NCBI GenBank assembly: GCA_027858835.1 | Contig: JAQIBY010000072.1 | Span: 1 to 47,214 of the forward strand | Length of the DNA stretch: 47,214 nt | Source of the DNA: Bacteroidales bacterium | GTDB lineage: Bacteria; Bacteroidota; Bacteroidia; Bacteroidales; ML635J-15 | Reading direction: 5' to 3' | Part shown: positions 34,152 through 42,175 of the stretch, piece by piece | Position numbering within the stretch: the stretch's first letter is position 1 | Layout: each line of letters opens with the position of its first letter | The notes under the pieces: generated by a model | The model's input: the letters and a program-made list of their open reading frames with translations, nothing else | The model's database searches: none | What the model was told of the DNA's origin: nothing | Made by a program: the position numbers and the translations under genes

Positions 34152-35150
34152 CTACAAGCGATTGTGCTTAGCAACCTCTTTAAGATACCGTTCATTAGAA
34201 ACAAAAGACACCATTTTACCAGTACGTTTTTCAATGAAATCAGCACAACTCTGGCGTGTTTTGCCAACGTGTGCAACACGATTTGTACGTGAAGAAGTAA
34301 CTGTCCAGTTGCGTTCCCAATCATCTTTGGGAATGTAAGCATTGTCATAGTTTTTACTAATGCCATAAACGCATGGTTCGGCACTTGAATAAAAACATTC
34401 ATCTACTTCTGTGTAGTGAAGCGTTTTTACGCTTTTTTTCTTTCTGTTAGGATATTTTTTCATATCATTAAATTGTTTAGTGAAAGTTTCAACACGTGTG
34501 TAATCCATTTTAAATGAGTTCCAACTTTTGTTTTGCATTTCCTGTAAGCGTTTCCATAATTCTGGTTTATAGGTATATAGATTCATAAGTTCTTCTCGTG
34601 ATTGGTTAGGGCAGTTCCAACAGCTTACACGAGAAAATAACTCGTATAATCCATCCCAATTAAAGCCATGTTGCTTACAAATTGTTAAAGCTTGATCTTC
34701 TGTGATTTTAGCTTCAATAAGTGGATATAAAATATTTTTATTATTTGAATTATTATTTTTTACTCTATCAATTTCATTGAATGCGTATCCTAAATAAAGA
34801 GTATGAGCTCCGTTTAGGTATTTGTCAATTGTTCTTATTTTCTCACGTGTACACCATCTTCGGGACATTGAGGGAAAACCATAGCCTTTAGTGCCTTTGT
34901 TTTTCCCTTTCGTGATAATATGATCTGAGAACCAATAATCAAAGCTCTTTTTAGGTTTCAGTCTTGTTATCTTTAAACCTGTATAGACTTCGACTTTATC
35001 AATGTGTCTTTGCATTTCTGGGAATTCCCAAGTTTCAGCATCAAACCAAACTACTTCATCAATTCTGCGTCCTTGCTCAAGTAACAATAAAAGCATTGCT
35101 GTACTGTCTTTGCCTCCGGAAAAACTTACAATATGTCTATCTGATTTCAT
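34152..35150 (-). CDS. PAPS-reductase/DndC-family PP-loop protein
   Basis: The product has 332 residues. The PP-loop S11-G-G-K-D-S16 binds ATP, and a Cys-rich SCWNCPNQSREELMNLY segment near 180-200 and the MSRRWCTREK block follow, as in the PAPS-reductase/DndC superfamily. Such phage proteins activate sulfate-like or nucleotide substrates by adenylation; the substrate here cannot be told. The ATG overlaps the stop of the C5 methylase gene by 4 bp, so the two are made together, and their decayed duplicate kept the same order, which points to joint function in DNA modification. Confidence 0.8.
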   Translation of the reverse strand: MKSDRHIVSFSGGKDSTAMLLLLLEQGRRIDEVVWFDAETWEFPEMQRHIDKVEVYTGLKITRLKPKKSFDYWFSDHIITKGKNKGTKGYGFPSMSRRWCTREKIRTIDKYLNGAHTLYLGYAFNEIDRVKNNNSNNKNILYPLIEAKITEDQALTICKQHGFNWDGLYELFSRVSCWNCPNQSREELMNLYTYKPELWKRLQEMQNKSWNSFKMDYTRVETFTKQFNDMKKYPNRKKKSVKTLHYTEVDECFYSSAEPCVYGISKNYDNAYIPKDDWERNWTVTSSRTNRVAHVGKTRQSCADFIEKRTGKMVSFVSNERYLKEVAKHNRL

Positions 35151-36133
35151 AAAAATTTCTTTAGTAATGTTGTAAAGGCTAATTCTGCGGCTTGTGGTAC
35201 AACTCCATTGCCAAGGGCACGTAAAAGATCGATTCTAAAGTTGTACCCATTAACTGTGCAACCCATGCCGGATTTAGTCGTTCTGGGTTCTTCCCATTCG
35301 TATTGATTTGAGTTTCGTGGAGCTGGGAATTTAATGCCATTTTCGAAAGTGAGTTCTGACTTTGAGTTTTGGATGCTTTTGTCGATTCTGAGGCTATTGG
35401 AGTTGGGTACATTACAGCCATTGCCAAATTCATTCCACAACCGTTTCCGGTATTCCCTTTGTGCCGTTCTTTCAGTCTTGCTTGTCTCTTTTTGAATGTT
35501 GTCAGGCTTTGTTCTTGAACCATTGTGGTTGGTGTTGGAAACTGGACTTGAACTTCCAAGGTTGGAGAGTGTCGCATTAGCTCCGTTAAAGATTCTCTCG
35601 ATCGTGGTAGCATTGGAGTACTCCATCTTGATGGCGAGGATGTACAAACGTTTTCTTCTGTGTGGTGCGCCCACTTCTTCCGCTGAGAATATTCCTGCCT
35701 CAATATTGTAACCCAGGTTTTGTAAGCTATTGTAAACTTCGTCAAATCCGAGTGTGATATGTCCTTCCACGTTTTCGAAGAAGCACCAAATAGGGTTAGT
35801 TGCCTTGATTGTTCGGAGTATATCCGGGAAAATGTGTCTTGGGTCTTTTTCTCCTTCACGTTTACCCGCATTTGAGAAAGGTTGGCATGGATATCCGGCA
35901 GTAATTCCGTGTATTTTGTTATGAAATCGTTGTGCAGGGAAGGTTTTAATATCCGCCCAAATAGGAGCTGCATCCAACTGTAGCGTTTCCATCGCAGCAA
36001 CCAAGTTCGCAATGATGAAGGCTTCGATCTCCACAAAAGAGACAACTCGAAGCTTGATTCCTGCTCTTTCAAGTCCAGCTTCCAATCCGCCTGTACCGGT
36101 TGCGATTGAAATAATGTTTTGGGTATGATCCAC
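35147..36133 (-). CDS. C5-cytosine DNA methyltransferase
   Basis: The product has 328 residues. Motif I is ATGTGGLEAGLERAG, motif IV carries catalytic C83 in GYPCQPFSNAG, motif VI is ENVEG, motif VIII is RRKRLYILA, and motif X is LRALGNGVVPQAAELAF. All key motifs are present. The start is GTG at 36133; an ATG two bases upstream is in the wrong frame. There is no matching restriction gene next to it, so it is an orphan methylase, probably for self-protection or marking of the element's DNA. Confidence 0.92.
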   Translation of the reverse strand: MDHTQNIISIATGTGGLEAGLERAGIKLRVVSFVEIEAFIIANLVAAMETLQLDAAPIWADIKTFPAQRFHNKIHGITAGYPCQPFSNAGKREGEKDPRHIFPDILRTIKATNPIWCFFENVEGHITLGFDEVYNSLQNLGYNIEAGIFSAEEVGAPHRRKRLYILAIKMEYSNATTIERIFNGANATLSNLGSSSPVSNTNHNGSRTKPDNIQKETSKTERTAQREYRKRLWNEFGNGCNVPNSNSLRIDKSIQNSKSELTFENGIKFPAPRNSNQYEWEEPRTTKSGMGCTVNGYNFRIDLLRALGNGVVPQAAELAFTTLLKKFL

Positions 36134-36137
36134 ATTT

Positions 36138-36311
36138 TTATATTTTAAGTGTCTTTAATAAATTCCCGGTGAATAGAGTTGTTCCGAAGAGCATATAAAA
36201 AATATAGTGCCATGAGGTTTCTAATGGATTATGGAAAAATAGTGTGCTAATTATTATCACGATGATAGTTATAGCACACAAGCTTACTAATGATACTTTA
36301 AGTGTTTTCAT
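36138..36311 (-). CDS. Small two-span membrane protein, 57 aa
   Basis: ATG at 36309-36311 and stop at 36138-36140 give 57 residues. Hydrophobic spans cover residues 6-26 (VSLVSLCAITIIVIIISTLFF region) and 34-50 (WHYIFYMLFGTTLFTG). It fits exactly between the adenine methylase (5 bp away) and the C5 methylase (4 bp away), which supports a translated gene in a four-gene operon. Function unknown. Confidence 0.6.
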   Translation of the reverse strand: MKTLKVSLVSLCAITIIVIIISTLFFHNPLETSWHYIFYMLFGTTLFTGNLLKTLKI

Positions 36312-36315
36312 GATT

Positions 36316-37083
36316 TTAATATTTAGCAGTTTGTGTAAGTTTTATTAGTTCATTTGAATACAGCGCATCGACAATTGCAGCCTTTTGTAGTTCTGGCATT
36401 GATATGAATTTGTTTACATATCGTTTAGCCTTTTGCCTGATTTGTTCCCGTTCTCGATAATTCTCCCCTGCAAAAGTGTATTCATGTTTGTTCCAGACTG
36501 GGTAAGGAAAGTTATAATAGAGTTTTTCTTCACGTAATCCATGCCTTGTCATTGACATGTATTTAAAGGAGTTGAAATTATTTAGCTTCCTATCATACAA
36601 TTTGTGTTCATAATGACTTACCATCACGTTAAAGCCACGGAGTGCAAGTTCAACTATAATACTTATAAGTCTTAAATGCTCGTCATTCGAGAGTTCGAAA
36701 TTGCGGCCGTAAAGATTGTTATCAGAGCGTGTGTCGTGCAAGTAAGGTGGGTCGAAGTAAATAACAACATCACAGTTTGATAAGTCAGGATACCAACTTT
36801 TGAAATTTATTATAAAGTCTTCCAGATAATCAAATGCAGATTTATGTATGATTTTTACATGCTGATTGATGAATATTTCTTTTAAGCGCAATGTGATTTT
36901 CTCATTTTTCTCAACAAGAATAGTTTTGTAATCGCATTGTTTTTTATGGTAGGAGACTTTAGCAAGCCCAGCAAATGGTTCAACAAACAATTTGTGAAAG
37001 GGAATTGTATTGCAAATCTTCTGGTATGTGCCGGAAGAGCCTTTTCCTCCCGGATAAGAATTTGAAGTGTTTTTTTTATCCAT
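36316..37083 (-). CDS. Dam-like adenine DNA methyltransferase
   Basis: With the start at ATG 37083 the product has 255 residues. The opening PGGKG is the motif-X-like loop of D12-class (Dam) methylases, followed by FVEPFAGLAKVSYHK (SAM-binding) and the catalytic YFDPPYLHDTR. The target may be an adenine in a short site such as GATC, but this is not readable. The start at 37083 is chosen over 37122 because a perfect 8-bp inverted repeat fills the bases just before it. No cognate nuclease is nearby. Confidence 0.88.
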   Translation of the reverse strand: MDKKNTSNSYPGGKGSSGTYQKICNTIPFHKLFVEPFAGLAKVSYHKKQCDYKTILVEKNEKITLRLKEIFINQHVKIIHKSAFDYLEDFIINFKSWYPDLSNCDVVIYFDPPYLHDTRSDNNLYGRNFELSNDEHLRLISIIVELALRGFNVMVSHYEHKLYDRKLNNFNSFKYMSMTRHGLREEKLYYNFPYPVWNKHEYTFAGENYREREQIRQKAKRYVNKFISMPELQKAAIVDALYSNELIKLTQTAKY

Positions 37084-37105
37084 GACTTTCAAATCATTGA
37101 AAGTC
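37084..37105. promoter_or_regulatory. Perfect inverted repeat at the adenine methylase start
   Basis: GACTTTCA / TGAAAGTC arms (8 bp each) at 37084-37091 and 37098-37105 abut the ATG at 37083. The hairpin or palindrome would either hide the start region in the mRNA or act as an operator. Regulation of methylase dose is a plausible purpose. Confidence 0.4.
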
Positions 37106-37146
37106 AGGTGAAGCGTAAACAAGCAACAGCAAATATAGGGATATTA

Positions 37147-37176
37147 AAATAAATTGCAAATAAATTGCAAATAAAA
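37147..37176. repeat. Short tandem repeat, 11 bp
   Basis: AAATAAATTGC occurs twice in tandem (37147-37157, 37158-37168) followed by a partial third copy. It sits 60 bp upstream of the tRNA 3'-half, in the place where integrase arm sites are often found. No recombinase gene is in the window to support that reading. Confidence 0.4.
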
Positions 37177-37235
37177 AGATGTAATATTAGTTAATAGCAT
37201 GGATAACAGTTTAATATATTATAATTAAAGTGTAA

Positions 37236-37278
37236 TTCATAATCACGAGGTCGGCGGTTCAAGCCCGCCTCTCGCTAC
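37236..37278 (+). other. tRNA 3'-half, probable attachment-site remnant
   Basis: The sequence reads as a tRNA from the anticodon loop onward: loop TTCATAA with CAT anticodon (37236-37242), variable loop, T-stem GGCGG/CCGCC around TTCAAGC (37253-37269), acceptor strand TCTCGCT and A. The 5' half is absent. A split at the anticodon loop is where many tyrosine recombinases insert elements, so this is likely one end of an integrated element. A proper terminator follows at 37281. Confidence 0.65.
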
Positions 37279-37280
37279 GA

Positions 37281-37313
37281 GAAAGGAAAGCAAAGCTTTC
37301 CTTTCTTTGTTTT
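37281..37313 (+). terminator. Terminator following the tRNA 3'-half
   Basis: GAAAGGAAAGC (37281-37291) pairs with GCTTTCCTTTC (37295-37305) around AAA and continues into TTTGTTTT. It is the natural transcription stop of a tRNA gene, which supports the view that chromosomal flank lies to its right. Confidence 0.75.
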
Positions 37314-37336
37314 CGGCTGTAATTGATTTATAAGCT

Positions 37337-37381
37337 GCGAGTAGGTTTTTAGGAAAGAGCGTCCCGATGTATATCGGGAAG
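37337..37381 (+). repeat. tRNA 5'-half-like repeat, copy 1
   Basis: GCGAGTA, then AGGAAAGAGCGTCCCGA, a 6-nt loop and TCGGGAAG. The same series recurs at 39238-39285. TCCCGA/TCGGGA form a hairpin. After GGGAAG the sequence departs from copy 2, which continues into the tRNA-like 3' half. It may be a broken tRNA-like gene or a dispersed Bacteroidota palindromic repeat. Confidence 0.45.
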
Positions 37382-37586
37382 TTATGGATAGTTTATCTAA
37401 ACGCCTCAATTATAAAAAGGATTACGAGAAATTAAAACGACTTGAGTTGACTTGTTTAATTAATAAATGTTTTATTCAACAAGTTTGTTGATAATTAATT
37501 CTTAGCTTGATCGAAAAATTGCCACGTAAATCATATATTTGGACTTTGGGTTATGTGTGTGTAGATTATAATTTCAAAAGAGTAAG

Positions 37587-38321
37587 ATGAGTTTATTGCA
37601 TTTTCCATTTCCAGAAAGGAGTAGTGAGCAGGAAAAAGATGTGTATTTTATAAAATCACAATCAACAAGTTATCTTTCCCAATGCTATTTGAAAAACACT
37701 TCTTCGGAAGCAATAATAATATCAACCCAATTCTTTTCAATTGAGGAAATATTTCAGATGTCATTTCAGTATGTTACACCAACTTATTTGAACCGGGATT
37801 CTTCTTCTTCTAGATTTGCGACAATAATTAGAGAGTCTTGTAATTTATATGAAATCTTGTGTCGTAAAGTTTATAGTGAATTGTTTAACCTTGACTTAGG
37901 TGTTAAACTCAATATTTTTAATTATCTGTCATTAGATTATTTTTTTAAATTAAGGACAGATGAACTTCGATCCCCAGTTTTTCATAGTTATATGCGACAA
38001 AATTCAATACTTAATCCTTTCTATAGTTTGTCAGGATGGGAAGGAAACAAAAAACTAGAAGGAAACAATATTCCTAAATGGTGGGATGCTTACAATAAAA
38101 TAAAGCATGATGTAAATGATAGTAATAAATATGCGAATTTAGATAATGCCTTTTATTCATTTGCGGCCTTATTTATGGTGATTAGGAAAGTTTATGGTGA
38201 TGGATTAATCTGCGGATATTTAAGAAAGCCGACCTCAAAGAAAAACATGTCATATGAAGTTTATCCAATTAGAACATCAAATATTTTTATTGGTGAAGTA
38301 TATTATGGTTCAAAAAATTAA
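37587..38321 (+). CDS. HEPN-like protein, possible abortive-infection factor
   Basis: The product has 244 residues, helical and soluble. The segment PKWWDAYNKIKHDVND followed by a long hydrophobic helix (NAFYSFAALFMVIRKVYG) resembles HEPN-type proteins, where a basic residue and KH cluster near a helix end form an RNase site. TATATTTG at 37534-37541 matches the -7 promoter element. The gene is one of two lying between direct repeats of the tRNA 3' end, a typical place for defence cargo. Confidence 0.5.
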   Translation: MSLLHFPFPERSSEQEKDVYFIKSQSTSYLSQCYLKNTSSEAIIISTQFFSIEEIFQMSFQYVTPTYLNRDSSSSRFATIIRESCNLYEILCRKVYSELFNLDLGVKLNIFNYLSLDYFFKLRTDELRSPVFHSYMRQNSILNPFYSLSGWEGNKKLEGNNIPKWWDAYNKIKHDVNDSNKYANLDNAFYSFAALFMVIRKVYGDGLICGYLRKPTSKKNMSYEVYPIRTSNIFIGEVYYGSKN

Positions 38322-38499
38322 AGGTTTTTAAAAATTGTTATCGACCAGCTCGTTGACTATGTCGAGCAGTAGATATGAGCTGATTTTTGAAGCGATAAAT
38401 CTATTTGAAATTCATTGGTAAAAAGTTTAAAAGCTTGATTAGTGACTCTATGTTAAGTCGTTGAAATTAAACCATTGAAACATTAATTATCAAAAATTT

Positions 38500-39198
38500 A
38501 TGATACTATTACAAATCACAGACAAAATTATCCTTGATCGACTTGTTGAAATTGAGGCAATATTAGAAACATTAAAGACAAGTAAAGGGTTATCAGCTGC
38601 TGCGGGAGCAATAATTGGTATGGTATTTACATTGTTAGTGAATATTGTTTGGACAGAAATAAGGGAGTGGCGAAAGAGAAAAAGAGAATCTAAAAAGCAA
38701 GTGGGAAAACTAAAAAAAGAAATTAGCGTCGTTTTTAATAATATTTATCGATATTATAGAGAGTGGTCAGGATATAGGCTGCAGTGGGTTTATATTGCCA
38801 AGGAATATGAAGTGAGTGGTAAAGAAAACTTTGTAATGGATGATTTCGCACAAATTTGTCATTCTCAAATTGAAATCTACAAAAATAAGCTCTACGATGA
38901 AGAAGCACGATTGTACAAGAATGTAATTATTATGCTAAATGAATTAAAAAGCATTTCAATTTCAAGCTTTAAGGATCAATACTCTTCTTTATTGGAATTT
39001 GACATTAACATTCATAAAAAAGTAAAAAGTGAAAATGACCTAGAAAAAACGTATAAATTATTAAAAGATGAAACAATTAAGAACCAAGAGAAATTGAGAT
39101 TGATTTGTGGGACAACTGAAGTGCAATTACTATCTGCATTAGATAAAAAGAATCAGTTTAATAATGAACTAATCGATTTATCAGTGGTGGGAAATTAA
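38500..39198 (+). CDS. Membrane-anchored coiled-coil protein, 232 aa
   Basis: The product has 232 residues. One hydrophobic segment covers residues 32-52 (LSAAAGAIIGMVFTLLVNIVW), then a basic stretch (REWRKRKRESKKQ) and long charged helices. The topology is an N-terminal anchor with a large cytosolic helical part. No catalytic motif is visible. It follows the HEPN-like gene after a 178-bp gap without clear signals, and may be its partner in a two-gene defence unit. Confidence 0.55.
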   Translation: MILLQITDKIILDRLVEIEAILETLKTSKGLSAAAGAIIGMVFTLLVNIVWTEIREWRKRKRESKKQVGKLKKEISVVFNNIYRYYREWSGYRLQWVYIAKEYEVSGKENFVMDDFAQICHSQIEIYKNKLYDEEARLYKNVIIMLNELKSISISSFKDQYSSLLEFDINIHKKVKSENDLEKTYKLLKDETIKNQEKLRLICGTTEVQLLSALDKKNQFNNELIDLSVVGN

Positions 39199-39236
39199 TA
39201 TTTAGGATTAGTTACTGATGTTAAAGGTTGACAAAT

Positions 39237-39314
39237 AGCGAGTAAATGTTTACAGGAAAGAGCGTCCCGAACTTGCTTCGGGAAGGTCGGCGGTTCAAGC
39301 CCGCCTCTCGCTAC
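39237..39314 (+). repeat. tRNA-like pseudo-element (5'-half copy 2 plus 3' half)
   Basis: The stretch is tRNA-sized: AGCGAG (39237-39242) can pair with CTCGCT near the end, an anticodon-like stem TCCCGA/TCGGGA encloses ACTTGCT, and the T-arm GGCGG-TTCAAGC-CCGCC is perfect. The D-arm does not fold and the loop lacks the universal U33, so it is not a working tRNA. Its last 31 nt (39284-39314) repeat 37248-37278 exactly. Confidence 0.55.
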
Positions 39315-39322
39315 AGGAAAGG

Positions 39323-39351
39323 AAAGGGTTGCAGATTTGCAGTCCTTTTTT
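39323..39351 (+). terminator. Terminator after the tRNA-like element
   Basis: AAAGG...TGCA pairs with TGCA...CCTTT around GATT and ends in a run of six Ts (39346-39351). It matches the arrangement after the first tRNA fragment: 3' half, then terminator. Confidence 0.6.
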
Positions 39352-39524
39352 GTTTTGTCATTTTTATACCTGAAAATAAGCGAGCCCCCTCCGGCGAAAA
39401 TTCCGAAAATATAAACGGAGGTTGATTACAATAGTAATTCATGTTAGTTGCTGTATGTGTGAAATTTAGCTTGTGGGATTCAGGCGTGAAAATTCACAAT
39501 TTTAGTAAGAATTTGTAAAATGTC

Positions 39525-39553
39525 TGTCGCAAATTTAGGAGATATTTGCGACA
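39525..39553. repeat. 10-bp inverted repeat downstream of the division-module operon
   Basis: TGTCGCAAAT (39525-39534) and ATTTGCGACA (39544-39553) are perfect arms around a 9-nt centre. It lies 13 bp past the stop of the last minus-strand gene of the module. A weak terminator or a recombination or binding site are possible. The rest of 39352-39566 shows no gene. Confidence 0.45.
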
Positions 39554-39566
39554 ATATTCAATGTGC

Positions 39567-40226
39567 TTACTTGGCAGTGTATGTTGGCTCCCATTGAATT
39601 GGATAAACCAAAGTCTTATGAAATTCATTTTTAAGCTCATAAATATCAAGTTCGTTTTTGTGGATAGGATCTCCGTTTTCGTCCATAGTGAAGCCATTGT
39701 AAAATGGTCGAAAGATGCCAAGTACCTGATCGCATTTATTTGCGATATGCCGTGAGGAATTAAAGTCCTTGAGCATTGGATGTTTTCTCGTAGTTGTGGT
39801 TTTTTGAGCGATGTTTACAGTGAAAACAAGCCTTATATTAAAATGAGAAGCAAGAAAAGCCATTGCATTCACAAATTCGTCAACATCTCCGTATGCCATA
39901 TCCCATGGGTTATATTTATTGAGGAAATCACTGTTGTCAATAAACACAGTTGAAATCGGATTGCTCTCTAAAAGCTGCATTAACTCAACAAAAGCACCGA
40001 CTCCAAAGTATTCAAAATCAGTATTGATTGACAGATTTTCACTCATGCTGCCGTCAAAGTTTTCAATCAAACGTTCAAGTTTTTCTTTGTATTGCTGATA
40101 ACTAATAAGTAATACATTTTCTGTTTTTGCTAAATCGTTTGCGAGTTTAAGGCAAACACTGGATTTTCCTTCTCCTTCTGATCCTCCGATTGCAATTAAG
40201 CCATTTTGTAGTTTAATAGTTTCCAT
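39567..40226 (-). CDS. DnaB/RecA-like stand-alone ATPase
   Basis: The product has 219 residues. Walker A is GGSEGEGKSS (13-22), a Walker B-like strand is ISTVFIDNSDF, and the late segment KHPMLKDFNSSRHIANKCDQ matches the DnaB-helicase pattern of P-x-L-x-D-L-R-x-S-x-x-I-x-x-x-A-D. Only the RecA-fold core is present; the DnaB N-terminal domain is missing. It is the last gene of a five-gene minus-strand module with FtsA- and FtsZ-like products. Its role there is unknown; a ParA/MinD-type function is possible. Confidence 0.65.
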   Translation of the reverse strand: METIKLQNGLIAIGGSEGEGKSSVCLKLANDLAKTENVLLISYQQYKEKLERLIENFDGSMSENLSINTDFEYFGVGAFVELMQLLESNPISTVFIDNSDFLNKYNPWDMAYGDVDEFVNAMAFLASHFNIRLVFTVNIAQKTTTTRKHPMLKDFNSSRHIANKCDQVLGIFRPFYNGFTMDENGDPIHKNELDIYELKNEFHKTLVYPIQWEPTYTAK

Positions 40227-40266
40227 TTTCGTGATTTTTATCGTTAAAACATTTTAATTTTATTCT

Positions 40267-41373
40267 TTATTGATATTGTAATAAACCAATTGCAGTCGCG
40301 TAGGATGGGGCATTTAGTCTGTCAAACTCTTTGATATTGTCATTGCATCGGGGTATGCCAATACGTACTTCATAACCTGTCATATCCTTAATCAATAAGT
40401 CCAAATGCTTTAATTTTGCTGCTCCGCCGGTAATGACAATGCCCACATTCAGTCTGTCTGCATAGCCGGATTGCTCAATCTGAAATTTAATGGCATAAAT
40501 AATATCTTTCATCCGTTCCTGAATCACAAAAACCAGATCATTCAGGGAGATGGTTTTTTCTTCCCGCCCTTTGAGCCCCGGCACCTGAATAACGACACCT
40601 TTTTGGGTTTTAGACTGTAAGGCGGATCCATACTGAATTTTCAATTCTTCGGCTTGTGCCTGCAAGACGGAAAAAGCCTGTTTGATGTCCGAGGTAACCG
40701 TATTACCGCCTATAGGGATGACAGCTGTATGTTGCAGGACTTCGTTGGAGAACACTGCCAGGTCTGTTGTGCCACCACCAATATCAACAAGCACAACACC
40801 TTCTTCTTTCTCTTTTGATGATAAAACTGAATGAGATGCCGCCAAGGGGTCAGGAACCAATTGATTTATTTCTAGACCAGAAAGTTCAATTACCTTTTTA
40901 AGATTTTCGATTGACGTGCTGTGTCCGGTAATAATATTGAAATCAATAATAGTTTTTGATTCAGAAACGATAGGTTTAGAAGTAGATATTGCCTGAATGA
41001 TTTCATCTCTGTTCTCAATCAAAGTAGGATATGTACGTTTTATCAAGCTTATGTAATCAAGCTGAGCAATTTCAAATTCCTTTGGTTTCAAATCAAAAGC
41101 TAATCGCTTTTTTATCATTTTAATGTGTTGTCCATTGCAGTTGACGTTTACTGTTTTAATTTGTATGCCGGTTTGTTTAAAAATGTCAATAACAGATGCC
41201 TTGATTACTTTGACCGTTTCAGCAATGTTTAAAACAAGACCTCTTTTTATGCCATTGCTAGGCTGCTCGCTTATCGCAATAATTTCATTTATATGATTTG
41301 AATTTGAAGTGGCCAATACCATTACAAGTTTGCTGCCACCAAGATCAAGTACTGCTGTATAGTGCTTATTCAT
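40267..41373 (-). CDS. FtsA-like actin homologue lacking the membrane-targeting tail
   Basis: The product has 368 residues. The phosphate-1 loop is AVLDLGGSK (D10), phosphate-2 is VDIGGGTTD (D197-D204 region), and the adenosine motif is VITGGAAKL (about 314-322). Residues about 77-150 form the FtsA-specific SHS2/1C domain (VNVNCNGQHIKMI), which separates it from ParM and MreB. The chain ends at YATAIGLLQYQ, the point where cellular FtsA continues with a linker and an amphipathic helix that binds the membrane. So it should bind ATP and perhaps FtsZ, but not attach to the membrane by itself. Confidence 0.85.
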   Translation of the reverse strand: MNKHYTAVLDLGGSKLVMVLATSNSNHINEIIAISEQPSNGIKRGLVLNIAETVKVIKASVIDIFKQTGIQIKTVNVNCNGQHIKMIKKRLAFDLKPKEFEIAQLDYISLIKRTYPTLIENRDEIIQAISTSKPIVSESKTIIDFNIITGHSTSIENLKKVIELSGLEINQLVPDPLAASHSVLSSKEKEEGVVLVDIGGGTTDLAVFSNEVLQHTAVIPIGGNTVTSDIKQAFSVLQAQAEELKIQYGSALQSKTQKGVVIQVPGLKGREEKTISLNDLVFVIQERMKDIIYAIKFQIEQSGYADRLNVGIVITGGAAKLKHLDLLIKDMTGYEVRIGIPRCNDNIKEFDRLNAPSYATAIGLLQYQ

Positions 41374-41380
41374 GATTTGC

Positions 41381-42175
41381 TTATTTTTCTTTTGATTTTA
41401 AGAGTTCACTGTTTTTTATTAGTTCGGAAATTTCATCAAGCAAAACATCAGCCACAAGCATGCTTAGTTGGTAGGTATTGATGAGTAGTCTTGACTTGTC
41501 TTCATTCCAATGTATCCAATACGGTTGCCTTGATTTCCCACCTGCAATCTTCGGCTCATGGAATTTTACATTAAAATTTTTCTCAATTTCATTCAAGCCA
41601 TCAAGGGTGTTTTTGTTCGGATCAAAATAACCTACACCGGCAATAATTATAACCGAGAAATCATGTATGAATTCCGATGAAAACAAGAGTTTTTTCCTGT
41701 TATCCAATTTTTCAACATCAACTACAGCATCTTTCGTTTTAGGGCTTGGATTTGGGTTTACTTCGGTTATGAATACATCTTCATGAAAATCAATGTTTTG
41801 ATTTCCATTTTTATTAAAAATCCTGTTGTAGAGCTTTTGATAAGTAAGCCAAGTTCTGCTGGTGCCATTGTTTGTGCCATTATCTATTTTCAATACTTGA
41901 CCTTTGTAAGGATACAGTGGCGTCTGATATGCAATGGGCGATTGCTCCATAATCTTTGCTTGATCATAATCTTCCATTTCTTTCCATCCAGAAAAGTTGT
42001 TTGCAATTTCATTTTCATACTGATTAGGTTTGTCTTCTTTTGAGATTGAAGCTTCTTTCCCAATGATAAGAATGTCTGCAAATGGATTGCCGGTTCCAAC
42101 ATATTTGTATATGTCATCCAAATTTGAAACGTCAAGCTCATTCAATAAGTTGTTAAAGAGTTTTTTCCTTTTCAT
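41381..42175 (-). CDS. Uracil-DNA-glycosylase-superfamily-like protein
   Basis: The product has 264 residues. The order of motifs follows the UDG superfamily: GNPFADILIIGKEAS (29-43) for the water-activating loop, FITEVNPNPSPKTK for the strand-and-loop after it, VIIIAGVGYF for the central strand, and INTYQLSM (232-239) in place of the usual H-P-S segment. The usual His is Gln (Q236), so ordinary uracil excision is doubtful. It starts 8 bp upstream of the FtsA-like gene. A -7-like TATTTTTG lies at 42212-42219 (minus). Confidence 0.5.
   Translation of the reverse strand: MKRKKLFNNLLNELDVSNLDDIYKYVGTGNPFADILIIGKEASISKEDKPNQYENEIANNFSGWKEMEDYDQAKIMEQSPIAYQTPLYPYKGQVLKIDNGTNNGTSRTWLTYQKLYNRIFNKNGNQNIDFHEDVFITEVNPNPSPKTKDAVVDVEKLDNRKKLLFSSEFIHDFSVIIIAGVGYFDPNKNTLDGLNEIEKNFNVKFHEPKIAGGKSRQPYWIHWNEDKSRLLINTYQLSMLVADVLLDEISELIKNSELLKSKEK

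Noticed and set aside
35179-36135. 318-codon frame on the same strand as the C5 methylase
   Set aside because: It is the +1 shadow of the methylase; the methylase frame carries all catalytic motifs. The ATG at 36135 belongs to the shadow frame.
39237-39314. Functional tRNA gene
   Set aside because: Acceptor and T-arm look right, but the D-arm does not pair and the anticodon-like loop lacks U33.
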